A stretch of DNA of 64,000 nucleotides from NCBI GenBank assembly GCA_022649135.1, contig JALCNP010000001.1, forward strand, positions 1-64,000, written 5' to 3'. Positions 36,387-44,073 of the stretch are shown here, piece after piece. Source of the DNA: Bifidobacterium sp. Its GTDB lineage: Bacteria; Actinomycetota; Actinomycetes; Actinomycetales; Bifidobacteriaceae. Numbering within the stretch: position 1 is the first letter of the stretch; each line of letters opens with the position of its first letter. The translations under genes were made by a program, and so were the position numbers. Under the pieces are notes generated by a model. The model did no database searches. It was not told the DNA's origin and saw nothing but the letters and a program-made list of their open reading frames with translations.

Positions 36387-39251
36387 TCAGTGGGCGGCAA
36401 GCTGCCAATCGGCCCCGACGCCTATGGAGACGTCCAGCGGAACGGCCAGGGTGACGGCGTGCTCCATGGCGTCGGACACCAGAGCACTGACCTCATGCTC
36501 CTCGCCCGGCGCCATCTCGACCACGAGTTCATCGTGGATCTGCAGAATGATGCGGCTCGACACCCGCGCCTCGCGGAGTGCGTCATCCGCCCGTATCATC
36601 GCCATTTTCATGATGTCGGCCGCCGACCCCTGGATCGGTGCGTTGAGTGCGGCACGCTGCGCCGCATCCCGGGCCACGCGGCTGGTGGACGACAGACCCG
36701 GGAAATAGCGTCTGCGAGCGAACATGGTCTCGGTGTATCCCTTGCGCCGGGCCGTGCTCACCAACGATTCAAGATAGGCATGCACCTTGCCGAACGTAGC
36801 GAAGTACTTCTCCTTGAGCACATCCGCCGCCGCCGGGCTGATCTTGAGCTGCTGGGCGAGGCCATAGGTACTCAGCCCGTATGCCAGGCCGTAGCTCATG
36901 GCCTTGACGTGGCTGCGCTGGTCGGAGGTGATCTGGTCGACCGGCAGCTGGTAGACCAGGCTCGCCACGTATTTATGGAAGTCCGCCCCTGACCGGAACG
37001 CCTCGATCAGGGCCTCGTCGCCGGAAAGATGCGCCATGATCCGGAGCTCGACCTGGGAGTAGTCGCAACTGAGCAGGGCCGCGTATCCCTCTCCGGGAAC
37101 GAAGGCGGAACGTATCTCCCGCCCGGCGGCATTGCGGTTCGGGATGTTCTGCAGATTGGGGTCCACCGAGCTCAGACGACCCGTCGCGGCGACTGTCTGC
37201 TCGAATGTGGTATGGATGCGGCCATCCCCGAGGTTGGTCGAATCCAGCAGCGTCTGGACGATCTGCTTGAGTTTGTTGGTCTCCCGGTATCGCAGCAGAG
37301 CGCCGAGAAAATCGTTGGCCCGTTCGTTGCCCGTCGATTTCAGGTAAAGGTCCTGCAGCGCGGAGGCGTTTGTGGTGTATGACCCCGATTTGGTGCGCCT
37401 GGTCGGCTTCAGTCCCATATCCTCGAAAAGAACCTTCTGCAGCTGCTTCGGGCTTTGCAGATTGACCTGCGTATCCGCGTTTCTCCAGGCTATCTCCTGG
37501 GCCTGTTCCGCCTGCGCCGCGAAGTTCTCGCGCATGTCGCGAAGTCGCGCGCCGTCGACCTTCGCCCCGGCCTTTTCCATGCGGAACAGCACGTCGGAGG
37601 TGGGAAGCTCTATCGAACGCATGAGGCCGACCTGCCTGCGCTCGTCGAGCATGGGTGCCAGCGTCATGGCCAGGGCCTGGACGAGCGCGGCCTGGTGAAC
37701 CAGTGCCGAATCGTCATCCTTGTCCGGGGAGTCGTCGATGTCCAGCAGTCCCTGGGTGGCATCGCTCTCCTCGGCGATCTCAAGGTGCAGGAAATGGGCG
37801 GCGGCCTGGCGAAGGGAATCGGCATGGAAATCGGGATGGACCAGGTACCCGGCCAGTTTCGTGTCGAAGAACGGCTTCGGCAGGACCAGACCGACGGCAT
37901 CGAGCATATGACGATGCTCCTTGAATCCATGCACGACCATGGAATCGTGGTGGTCATCGACAAGAATCTGCAGCGCGCGCAGCATCGGCCCGTTGAAGTC
38001 CCCTTCGACGAGGGCGGCCTGATGCCCGGCGAGGATCGAGATGGAGTCAAGACGGGACCGCCCCGGCTTTGCCGAGCCGCAGGCGTTCAGGATCCAGCAC
38101 CCGGGCATATCCGGCATGCACCGCTGGTCGTGGTCGATGTCGGCCGCTCCCCCATTGTCGGAGACGGAGGTCCGTGTGGAGCTGTTCGCCGTCTTCCGAT
38201 CCCGGGGGCCGGAGGGCCCCATGGTCGTGGACACCCACGAGGCCAGTTCCCCGGCGTCGGAGATGTCCGTGACGTGGGGGGTGATGACCTGGGGCTCCTC
38301 CTGGACCGCGGACGGCGACCCCTCGTTCTGCGCATCGTCCTGGTGGAAGGTGGCGAGCATCCGCGATCGGGTGCGCGCGCCGAATTCGAGCTTCGTGAAC
38401 AGTTCGGACAGGTCTGCGACGCTCACCCGGCCGAAGGTCAGATCATCGATGGTGACGCCCAGATCAAGATCGCGCACCAGGGCATTGACCTTCCGATTGA
38501 GCTTCACCTGTTCTATGTTCTCTCGAAGGGACTGCCCCTTCTTTCCGGTCAGCTCGCCCGCATGCTCGATGATCGCGCCGAGTGAGCCGAACTGGTTGAT
38601 CCACTTGGCAGCGAAACCGTCCCCCACGCCGGGAACGCCGGGAATGTTGTCCGCCGTCTCCCCGCGCATCGCCGCGAGATCCGGGTACTGCGCCGGCGTG
38701 ACGTGATACTTCTCCTCGACGCTGTCGGGCGTCATATGCTTGAGATCCTTGAAATGATGACCGGGATACAGCACGGTGGTCCGGTCATCGACCAGCTGGA
38801 AGGCGTCCCTGTCGCCGGAGAGAACGAGGGTGTGGTAACCGGCCTTCTCACCCATGGTGGCAAGCGTTCCGATGATGTCGTCGCCCTCGTACCCCGGCTT
38901 TTCTATGTAGGTGACGCCCAGGGCGCGCAGCATCTCCTGGATGAGGGGAAGCTGGGTGAGCAGATCCTCGGGGGCCGCGTCCCGGGTTCCCTTGTACTGC
39001 TTGAGCATGGTGTTTCGGAACGTTCCGCCCTTGACGTCGAAGGCCACCGCGAGATGATCGGGTTTTTCCGCCTCGATGACCTGGGAAAGCATGGTGGCGA
39101 AGCCCCACACGGCGTTGGTCGGCTGCCCCTCGGTGGTGCTGAAGTTCTCCACCGGTAGGGCGAAATACGCCCGGAAGGCGAGCGAATGCCCGTCGACGAC
39201 GAGAAACGTTCCCGAAAAGTGCGTCTCCGGGGTCTCGTCGCTAGCGCTCAT
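36387..39251 (-). CDS. polA: DNA polymerase I
   Basis: Repair and Okazaki-fragment polymerase (954 aa from ATG 39251). The 5'-3' flap exonuclease domain comes first (DGHSLAFRAYFALP; VAFDVKGGTFRNTMLKQYKG; PGYEGDDIIGTLA). The 3'-5' exonuclease-fold domain (about 330-500) lacks the first acidic motif, so proofreading is probably absent, as in many actinobacteria. The polymerase domain has motif A SCDYSQVELRIMAHLSG, motif B HVKAMSYGLAYG and motif C QIHDELVVEM. ATG 39251 overlaps the stop of the ANTAR regulator (GATGAGCGCTAG) and has GAGG before it; ATG 39278 is a possible longer start. Translation is probably coupled to that regulator. Confidence 0.95.
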   Translation of the reverse strand: MSASDETPETHFSGTFLVVDGHSLAFRAYFALPVENFSTTEGQPTNAVWGFATMLSQVIEAEKPDHLAVAFDVKGGTFRNTMLKQYKGTRDAAPEDLLTQLPLIQEMLRALGVTYIEKPGYEGDDIIGTLATMGEKAGYHTLVLSGDRDAFQLVDDRTTVLYPGHHFKDLKHMTPDSVEEKYHVTPAQYPDLAAMRGETADNIPGVPGVGDGFAAKWINQFGSLGAIIEHAGELTGKKGQSLRENIEQVKLNRKVNALVRDLDLGVTIDDLTFGRVSVADLSELFTKLEFGARTRSRMLATFHQDDAQNEGSPSAVQEEPQVITPHVTDISDAGELASWVSTTMGPSGPRDRKTANSSTRTSVSDNGGAADIDHDQRCMPDMPGCWILNACGSAKPGRSRLDSISILAGHQAALVEGDFNGPMLRALQILVDDHHDSMVVHGFKEHRHMLDAVGLVLPKPFFDTKLAGYLVHPDFHADSLRQAAAHFLHLEIAEESDATQGLLDIDDSPDKDDDSALVHQAALVQALAMTLAPMLDERRQVGLMRSIELPTSDVLFRMEKAGAKVDGARLRDMRENFAAQAEQAQEIAWRNADTQVNLQSPKQLQKVLFEDMGLKPTRRTKSGSYTTNASALQDLYLKSTGNERANDFLGALLRYRETNKLKQIVQTLLDSTNLGDGRIHTTFEQTVAATGRLSSVDPNLQNIPNRNAAGREIRSAFVPGEGYAALLSCDYSQVELRIMAHLSGDEALIEAFRSGADFHKYVASLVYQLPVDQITSDQRSHVKAMSYGLAYGLSTYGLAQQLKISPAAADVLKEKYFATFGKVHAYLESLVSTARRKGYTETMFARRRYFPGLSSTSRVARDAAQRAALNAPIQGSAADIMKMAMIRADDALREARVSSRIILQIHDELVVEMAPGEEHEVSALVSDAMEHAVTLAVPLDVSIGVGADWQLAAH

Positions 39252-40083
39252 CCTCGGCTTCTGTTGATTCTTCTCCATACTTCGCAATGATAGCCAATGC
39301 CAGACGCTTCTTGGGGATCCTCTGGTCCATGGACGTCTTCTGGATCCAGCGGAACGCCCCCTGCTCGGAGAAATCGGCCTTGTCCATGAGCAGCCCCTTC
39401 GCGCGGTCCACCAGCTTGCGCTCCTCCAGACTGTCCTCCGCCTTCTTCAGCTTCTCTTCGGTCTGCTGGAGCTGCTCCTCGGTGTTCTTGAGGCGTCCTT
39501 CGCTTCTTTCGGCGTTGTCGAGCAGGTCGTTGATCTCCGCGAAGCGGCCCATGGCCACCTCGAGGGCGGGAAGCAGCTTCGACTCCTCATAGGGTTTGGT
39601 CACATAGGCCATGGCGCCGGCTCCCGTGGCGCGCTTGACCAGGTCGGGCTGGGAGAAGGCCGTGAGCATGACGACCGGTGCGATGTTCTCATCGCATATG
39701 GTGCCCGCGGCGGTGATTCCATCCTCCCGGGGCATCTTCACGTCCATGCACACGACATCGGGACGAAGCTTTCGGGTGAGGTCCACGGCCTCCTCCCCGT
39801 TTGCCGCCTCTCCGACCACTGTGTAGCCATTGTCTTCAAGCATGGCGACGAGATCCATTCTGTTCACCGATTCGTCTTCGGCGACGACCACGGTCTTTGC
39901 CTCGGCCCTCTTGGGTGCAGTGGACTCTTGCTCTTCGGTAGTTGTATTATTCGACGATTGCATAGCTTCTGATTTCAGTGTTTGTCCTTGACCATTCACA
40001 CGAGCGGCCGACTGCGGTTCCTCATCCGAAAGCACGGCCTTGATTGTGTCGGCCGATTTCTCGGCACCTGTATTGTAAGCCAT
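39241..40083 (-). CDS. pdtaR: ANTAR-domain response regulator (PdtaR-like)
   Basis: Response regulator (280 aa from 40083) with REC and ANTAR output. The N-terminal 40 residues are variable. The REC domain (about 63-175) reads TVVVAEDESVNRMDLVAML and VVCMDVKMPREDG (phospho-acceptor Asp), with Lys in YVTKPYEESKL. A charged coiled coil (EGRLKNTEEQLQQTEEKLKK) leads to the ANTAR RNA-binding domain RKLVDRAKGLLMDKADFSEQ. ANTAR proteins act by antitermination on paired hairpins in target RNAs. The partner kinase is not in this window. GAAAGAGG lies just before ATG 40086/40083; the start is moderately sure. It overlaps polA's start, as expected for the conserved actinobacterial neighbourhood. Confidence 0.92.
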   Translation of the reverse strand: MAYNTGAEKSADTIKAVLSDEEPQSAARVNGQGQTLKSEAMQSSNNTTTEEQESTAPKRAEAKTVVVAEDESVNRMDLVAMLEDNGYTVVGEAANGEEAVDLTRKLRPDVVCMDVKMPREDGITAAGTICDENIAPVVMLTAFSQPDLVKRATGAGAMAYVTKPYEESKLLPALEVAMGRFAEINDLLDNAERSEGRLKNTEEQLQQTEEKLKKAEDSLEERKLVDRAKGLLMDKADFSEQGAFRWIQKTSMDQRIPKKRLALAIIAKYGEESTEAEDER

Positions 40084-40166
40084 CATACCTCTTTCGAACA
40101 TCAGGAAGGAGGTCAGAGAGGATTGCTGGCGATTCTGACCCCGTGCACCGCTTAGCCAACATCGCG

Positions 40167-40240
40167 TGCCCCCAGTGGGACTCGAACCCACACTGCGCAG
40201 ATTTTGAGGCTGCTTCCTCTACCAATTGGGATACAGGGGC
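40167..40240 (-). tRNA. tRNA-Leu (anticodon CAA), class I shape
   Basis: A 74-nt cloverleaf on the minus strand without encoded CCA. Acceptor GCCCCTG pairs with TGGGGGC (two G-U pairs), D-arm TCC/GGA, anticodon arm GCAGC-CTCAAAA-TCTGC with one C-T mismatch at the loop end, anticodon CAA, T-arm GTGGG-TTCGAGT-CCCAC, discriminator A. The variable loop has only 5 nt, whereas normal bacterial tRNA-Leu has a long variable arm. Either a diverged Leu tRNA that reads TTG or a tRNA-like gene; see findings. Confidence 0.8.
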
Positions 40241-40471
40241 AATTCGGAGCAAAACGCCACGCGCTTTAACACCTCAAGGAAATGTACCATATTCGCACGA
40301 CCGCGCAACCCGCACATCGCTGGGCATGTCGGACGGGCCGACGCATCGAGGCCAGGTCGGATCGGCGGAATTGCGGCCGACACGCCGACGGATCCCGCGT
40401 GCTTCTCCTGTTCGCGCAAGCACGGTTGACATACAATGATCATGTTGACGATGCCGTTCAAGGAGGGCACT

Positions 40472-41074
40472 ATGAGCACTACCACACACCGCAGATTCGA
40501 CCCCTGGCGACCGGCGCCGGTGAAGGAGGAGTCCCGCACTCAGATAGTGGAAAGCCACTACTTCAATGTGGACAGGGTTTCGTTCGTCTCTCCCGACGTC
40601 GGGCATTTCGAACGATTCCTGCTGCAGGAGAACCACGGCGACACCGTGGGCGTTCTCGCACTCACGGATGACGGGCGAATCCCGCTCATCGAGCAGTACC
40701 GCATCCCCACCCATCGCTGGACGCTGGAGATCCCCGCCGGCCACGCGCTCGCCGACAGCGAACGTCCGCAGGACGTCGCGATCCGCAAGCTTCGCGAGGA
40801 AGTCGGCTACGAGGCCGACCATTTCTCGCAATTCGGGCGGTTCATCAACACCCCGAGCTTCTCCACCCAGCACACGGCGCTTTTCTACGCAACCGGTCTC
40901 ACCCCTGCCGACAGGACGGAAGTCGGCCCGGAGAGCCCACGGTCGGCGGTGCGTCTGTACACCCCGGAAGAGGCGTATCAGATGATTCTCAACGGGACGA
41001 TCGTGGATGCGAAATCGGTTATCGCCATACTGCGCTCCCACGGCGGCGGCCTCGATTCCCTGGGGAACGACTGA
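40472..41074 (+). CDS. Nudix hydrolase, ADP-ribose pyrophosphatase-like
   Basis: Nudix enzyme (200 aa) resembling actinobacterial ADP-ribose pyrophosphatases: VESHYFNVDRVSFVSPDVGH, then VLALTDDGRIPLIEQYRIP and LEIPAGHALADSERPQ. The Nudix box differs from the rule: GHALADSE has one extra residue and the box reads RKLREEVGY, with Lys in place of the first Glu of REUXEE. The two metal-binding Glu of EE remain. ATG 40472 has AAGGAGG at 40460-40466. It lies between tRNA-Leu and the convergent pyk. A Nudix gene next to pyk is also common in other actinobacteria. Confidence 0.88.
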   Translation: MSTTTHRRFDPWRPAPVKEESRTQIVESHYFNVDRVSFVSPDVGHFERFLLQENHGDTVGVLALTDDGRIPLIEQYRIPTHRWTLEIPAGHALADSERPQDVAIRKLREEVGYEADHFSQFGRFINTPSFSTQHTALFYATGLTPADRTEVGPESPRSAVRLYTPEEAYQMILNGTIVDAKSVIAILRSHGGGLDSLGND

Positions 41075-41126
41075 TCCGCACTCGTGATTCGCAAGGGGGA
41101 CGGCCGCTTCAGGCGCACCCCACAAA

Positions 41127-41187
41127 CATGTGATGGCGGGCGGTCTGCGTAACGAATGGCATTACGCAGACCGCCCGCCATCACATG
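41127..41187. terminator. Long perfect hairpin between Nudix gene and pyk
   Basis: A perfect 26-bp inverted repeat (41127-41152 and 41162-41187, arms starting CATGTGATGGCGGGCGG) with a 9-nt loop lies between the convergent Nudix and pyk genes. Its length and place suggest a bidirectional terminator or transcript end stabiliser. Confidence 0.8.
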
Positions 41188-41284
41188 ATGTCACCGTCCA
41201 TCACTCACCGACAGGATCGGCAGCCCGGAATCCTCCGGCCAGCCGATCGCGATGCCGCGCGGGAGCGATGGTGACGGATACCGC

Positions 41285-42727
41285 TCAGTCGCACGCTCCC
41301 ACGGTGTGGACGTAGATGGAATCGGTGCGTCCGGGCTGATGCTCTCCCTGGGCCGAGCTCAGGATGACGATCTTGTCTCCGTTGGAGACCCGCCCCGCCT
41401 TGCGCAGAACGCTGTCGGTGAAGATCATGAGAGCCTTGCGGCTCATGTCGTGGTAATCCTCCTTGAGGAGGAACCCTTCGGTTCCCCAGCTCAGAGCCAG
41501 CCAACGATAGGTGTGCTCGTTGTTGGTCAGGCCGTAGATCGGGGCCGCCGGGCGCTCACGGGAGATGCGATGCACCGTGCTGCCTGTCTGGGTGTAGGCG
41601 ATGATCGCCTTGGCGTTGAGCTTGTCGGCCAGATCGACGGCCGCCGAGGACACCGCACCGGTGCTCGACATGTCCAGATTCTTCATCGCGGGGATGCGGT
41701 CGAAGCCGTGCTCCGTCGCATAGCCGGAAATCCTGCTCATGGTGCTGACGGTGTCCACGGGATAATCGCCGACGGCCGTCTCATTGGAGGTCATCGTCGC
41801 GTCGGCGCCATCGAGGATGGCGTTCGCGCAGTCCGAAGCCTCGGCGCGGGACGGTATCGGGGAATGAACCATGGATCCGAGGACCTCGGTCGCCACGATG
41901 ACCGGCTTCGCGTACTGGCGCGCGAGCTCGATGCAGCGCTTGGTCACCAGAGGAACCTCTTCGAAGGGCATCTCCACGGCCATGTCGCCTCGGGCGACCA
42001 TGATGCCGTCGAACGTCTTGACGATCTCCTCAAGGTTCTCCACCGCCTGGGGCTTTTCGATCTTCGCGACGATCGGAATCCGACGCCCCTCCTCGTCCAT
42101 GATCTCATGGGCGCGATCAATGTCGGTCGCAAAGCGGACGAAGGACATGGCGATGATGTCGGCGCCGGTCTTGATGGCCCACCGAAGATCGCTCTCGTCC
42201 TTCTCGGTCAGGGCCGGAAGGCTCACGGCGACGCCGGGGAGGTTGATCCCCTTGTGGCTTGACACCGGACCCGCGACGACCACCTTGGTGTGGACGTTGT
42301 TGCCCTCGACCTGGGTGACCTCGAGACGGACCTTGCCGTCGTCGATCAGAATCGGATCCCCGGGATGGCAGTCACCGGGAAGGCCCTTGAACGTCGTCGA
42401 GGTGATGTGCTCATCACCGGTGACGTCGTCGGTCGTGATGACGAACTCCTGTCCGGCGGTGAGCTGGACCTTGTCCTCCCCCTCGGCGTTCTTCTTGAAC
42501 CATCCGCAGCGGATCTTCGGTCCCTGCAGATCCACCAGGGCCGCGACGTTGCGTCCGGTTGTTTTAGCGGCCTGGCGAACGTTGTTGTATACCTTGAGGT
42601 GGTCCTCAGGGGTGCCGTGAGAGCGGTTGAGACGAGCCACGTCCATACCTGCCTCGACGAGTTTGGTGATGTTCTCCAGAGATTCGCTCGCGGGACCGAT
42701 GGTATCTACTATCTTGGCTTTACGCAT
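41285..42727 (-). CDS. pyk: Pyruvate kinase
   Basis: Last glycolytic enzyme: PEP + ADP to pyruvate + ATP (480 aa). MRKAKIVDTIGPASES starts the barrel with the Lys/Arg nucleotide site. The metal site follows: GMDVARLNRSHG, then AALVDLQGPKIRC, PIVAKIEKPQAVENL (catalytic Lys and Glu) and MVARGDMAVEMPFEEV (Asp). The C-terminal allosteric domain ends RTDSIYVHTVGACD. ATG 42727 has a weak GGCAGGC box. Upstream is a LacI-type operator (42832-42847) and a GGGTA-ACG-TACCC palindrome (42758-42770), so transcription is probably sugar-responsive. A very strong hairpin follows the stop. Confidence 0.96.
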   Translation of the reverse strand: MRKAKIVDTIGPASESLENITKLVEAGMDVARLNRSHGTPEDHLKVYNNVRQAAKTTGRNVAALVDLQGPKIRCGWFKKNAEGEDKVQLTAGQEFVITTDDVTGDEHITSTTFKGLPGDCHPGDPILIDDGKVRLEVTQVEGNNVHTKVVVAGPVSSHKGINLPGVAVSLPALTEKDESDLRWAIKTGADIIAMSFVRFATDIDRAHEIMDEEGRRIPIVAKIEKPQAVENLEEIVKTFDGIMVARGDMAVEMPFEEVPLVTKRCIELARQYAKPVIVATEVLGSMVHSPIPSRAEASDCANAILDGADATMTSNETAVGDYPVDTVSTMSRISGYATEHGFDRIPAMKNLDMSSTGAVSSAAVDLADKLNAKAIIAYTQTGSTVHRISRERPAAPIYGLTNNEHTYRWLALSWGTEGFLLKEDYHDMSRKALMIFTDSVLRKAGRVSNGDKIVILSSAQGEHQPGRTDSIYVHTVGACD

Positions 42728-42757
42728 GAATGCCTGCCTATTCCTGTTTAATTGAAA

Positions 42758-42770
42758 GGGTACGTTACCC
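42758..42770 (-). promoter_or_regulatory. Short palindrome in pyk leader
   Basis: The 13-bp palindrome GGGTA-CGT-TACCC lies 31 nt upstream of the pyk start and is extended by AAA/TTT flanks. It could be an operator or a leader hairpin. No protein is assigned. Confidence 0.35.
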
Positions 42771-42831
42771 TCTTTCCACAGGACAAGCTTACTAGCACTT
42801 TATGACCGTGGGGCATTATTTCGGCGGCGTG

Positions 42832-42847
42832 TTGTGAGCGCTAACAA
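42832..42847 (-). promoter_or_regulatory. LacI-family operator upstream of pyk
   Basis: TTGTGAGCGCTAACAA is a near-perfect 16-bp palindrome centred on GCGC, with one mismatched pair. This is the classic shape of LacI/GalR-family operators. It lies 105 nt before the pyk ATG and 41 nt after the TerC stop. AraQ/MalR-type LacI regulators are known to control bifidobacterial central carbon genes; which one binds here is inferred. Confidence 0.65.
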
Positions 42848-42887
42848 TCGCTCGAATTCAGCCAATAACCGCAAAAGCCCAAGGGTT

Positions 42888-43889
42888 TCAGCTCTGATTT
42901 CCGCCCGATGGCCGCCCCTGTGTGGATCTCATTTTCCACACGCTTGCCGCCGATGCCCCGCCGAGCGAGACGACGATGACGGCCAGCGAGACCCACGTGG
43001 GAATCTCGGGTATCCCGGGGACGGGACCGCCTCCGTTGATGAACGGGAGCGTGTTTCCATGAAGGGCCTCCATGATGAGCTTGACTCCGATGAAGCCCAG
43101 CACCACGGCCAGACCGACCGGAAGATACACGAGCTTGTCCAGCAGGGCCCCCAGCAGGAAATACAGCTGCTGCAGGCCAAGCAGGGCGAACACGTTGGCG
43201 GTGAACACGATGAAGGGGTCCCTGGTGAGCCCGAAAATGGCCGGGATGGAGTCGAAGGCGAACATCACGTCCGTTGTCCCGATGGCAAGAAACACCACAA
43301 GCAGCGGGGTCCAATGCCGCACCCCGCCCCTGGTGATGCGCAGCTTCTCGCCGTCATACTCGTCCGTGATCCTGACAAACCTTCGCAGGAGGCGGATGAC
43401 CCCGTTCTCCCGGTAGTCCTCATCGTCCTCGTCCTTGCCCGCGAGCAGCTTGAAGGCGGTGACGAGGAGAAACACCCCGAAAAGAAAGAACACCCAGGTA
43501 AAACGGGCGATGATCGCGGCCCCGACGAGAATGAACAGGCCGCGCAGGACAAGCGCCACGGTTATGCCGACGCTCAGCACATATCTCTGCAGAACCTTGG
43601 GAACGGCGAAATTCGCCATGATGATGACGAAGACGAAAAGGTTGTCCACGCTGAGCGAGTATTCGGTGAGCCATCCCGAATAGAACTCCACCGCGGGCCT
43701 GGACCCGGCGAAGACCCAGACCAGCGCCCCGAAGACCAGCGCCATCACCACGAAGAACACGATGTGACGAACACATTCCATCGTGGAGGGTACATGGGGC
43801 TTGCGCCCTATCACGAACAGATCGACGACGAAAAACACGGCAAGCACCACAAACGTGACAATCATGAACGCAAGAGGGGTTTCGGACAT
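42888..43889 (-). CDS. TerC/Alx-family membrane protein
   Basis: Integral membrane protein of the TerC family (333 aa), which includes manganese exporters (Alx, MeeF/MeeY) and tellurite-linked TerC. About nine spans are seen. Conserved acidic motifs lie within membrane segments: EYSLSVDNLFVFVIIM (Asp in a span) and TTDVMFAFDSIPAIFGLT (two Asp). A cytoplasmic Asp/Glu-rich loop (GKDEDDEDYREN) lies in the middle. The start is not sharp: ATG 43889 (MSETPLAF) or ATG 43901. Manganese homeostasis is the likely role from the family. I saw no yybP-ykoY manganese riboswitch in the 184-nt upstream gap. Confidence 0.85.
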   Translation of the reverse strand: MSETPLAFMIVTFVVLAVFFVVDLFVIGRKPHVPSTMECVRHIVFFVVMALVFGALVWVFAGSRPAVEFYSGWLTEYSLSVDNLFVFVIIMANFAVPKVLQRYVLSVGITVALVLRGLFILVGAAIIARFTWVFFLFGVFLLVTAFKLLAGKDEDDEDYRENGVIRLLRRFVRITDEYDGEKLRITRGGVRHWTPLLVVFLAIGTTDVMFAFDSIPAIFGLTRDPFIVFTANVFALLGLQQLYFLLGALLDKLVYLPVGLAVVLGFIGVKLIMEALHGNTLPFINGGGPVPGIPEIPTWVSLAVIVVSLGGASAASVWKMRSTQGRPSGGNQS

Positions 43890-44073
43890 GGCATCAAGCA
43901 TACGGAACACGGGTGACGGCGAGCGACTCGCCCGATGCCGCCTCCCCGGGCATCGGATGGCATCATGGCACGGATAGGCGGGCGGGCGCCCTTCCTCCGT
44001 CATGCCCGCCTACCCTCGCGTTGCAGGCGTGGCGGGAAAGAGAGAAGCGATGCAGGCTCCTAGCTCAAGGGGG

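Noticed and set aside
36125-36408. Two overlapping minus-strand frames of 85-95 codons between the NIF3-like gene and polA
   Set aside because: Arg/Ala/Pro-rich residues typical of GC-rich non-coding DNA, no ribosome binding site, no domain.
43890-44073. Manganese (yybP-ykoY) riboswitch before terC
   Set aside because: GC-rich hairpins exist there, but the conserved loop sequences of the motif are not present.
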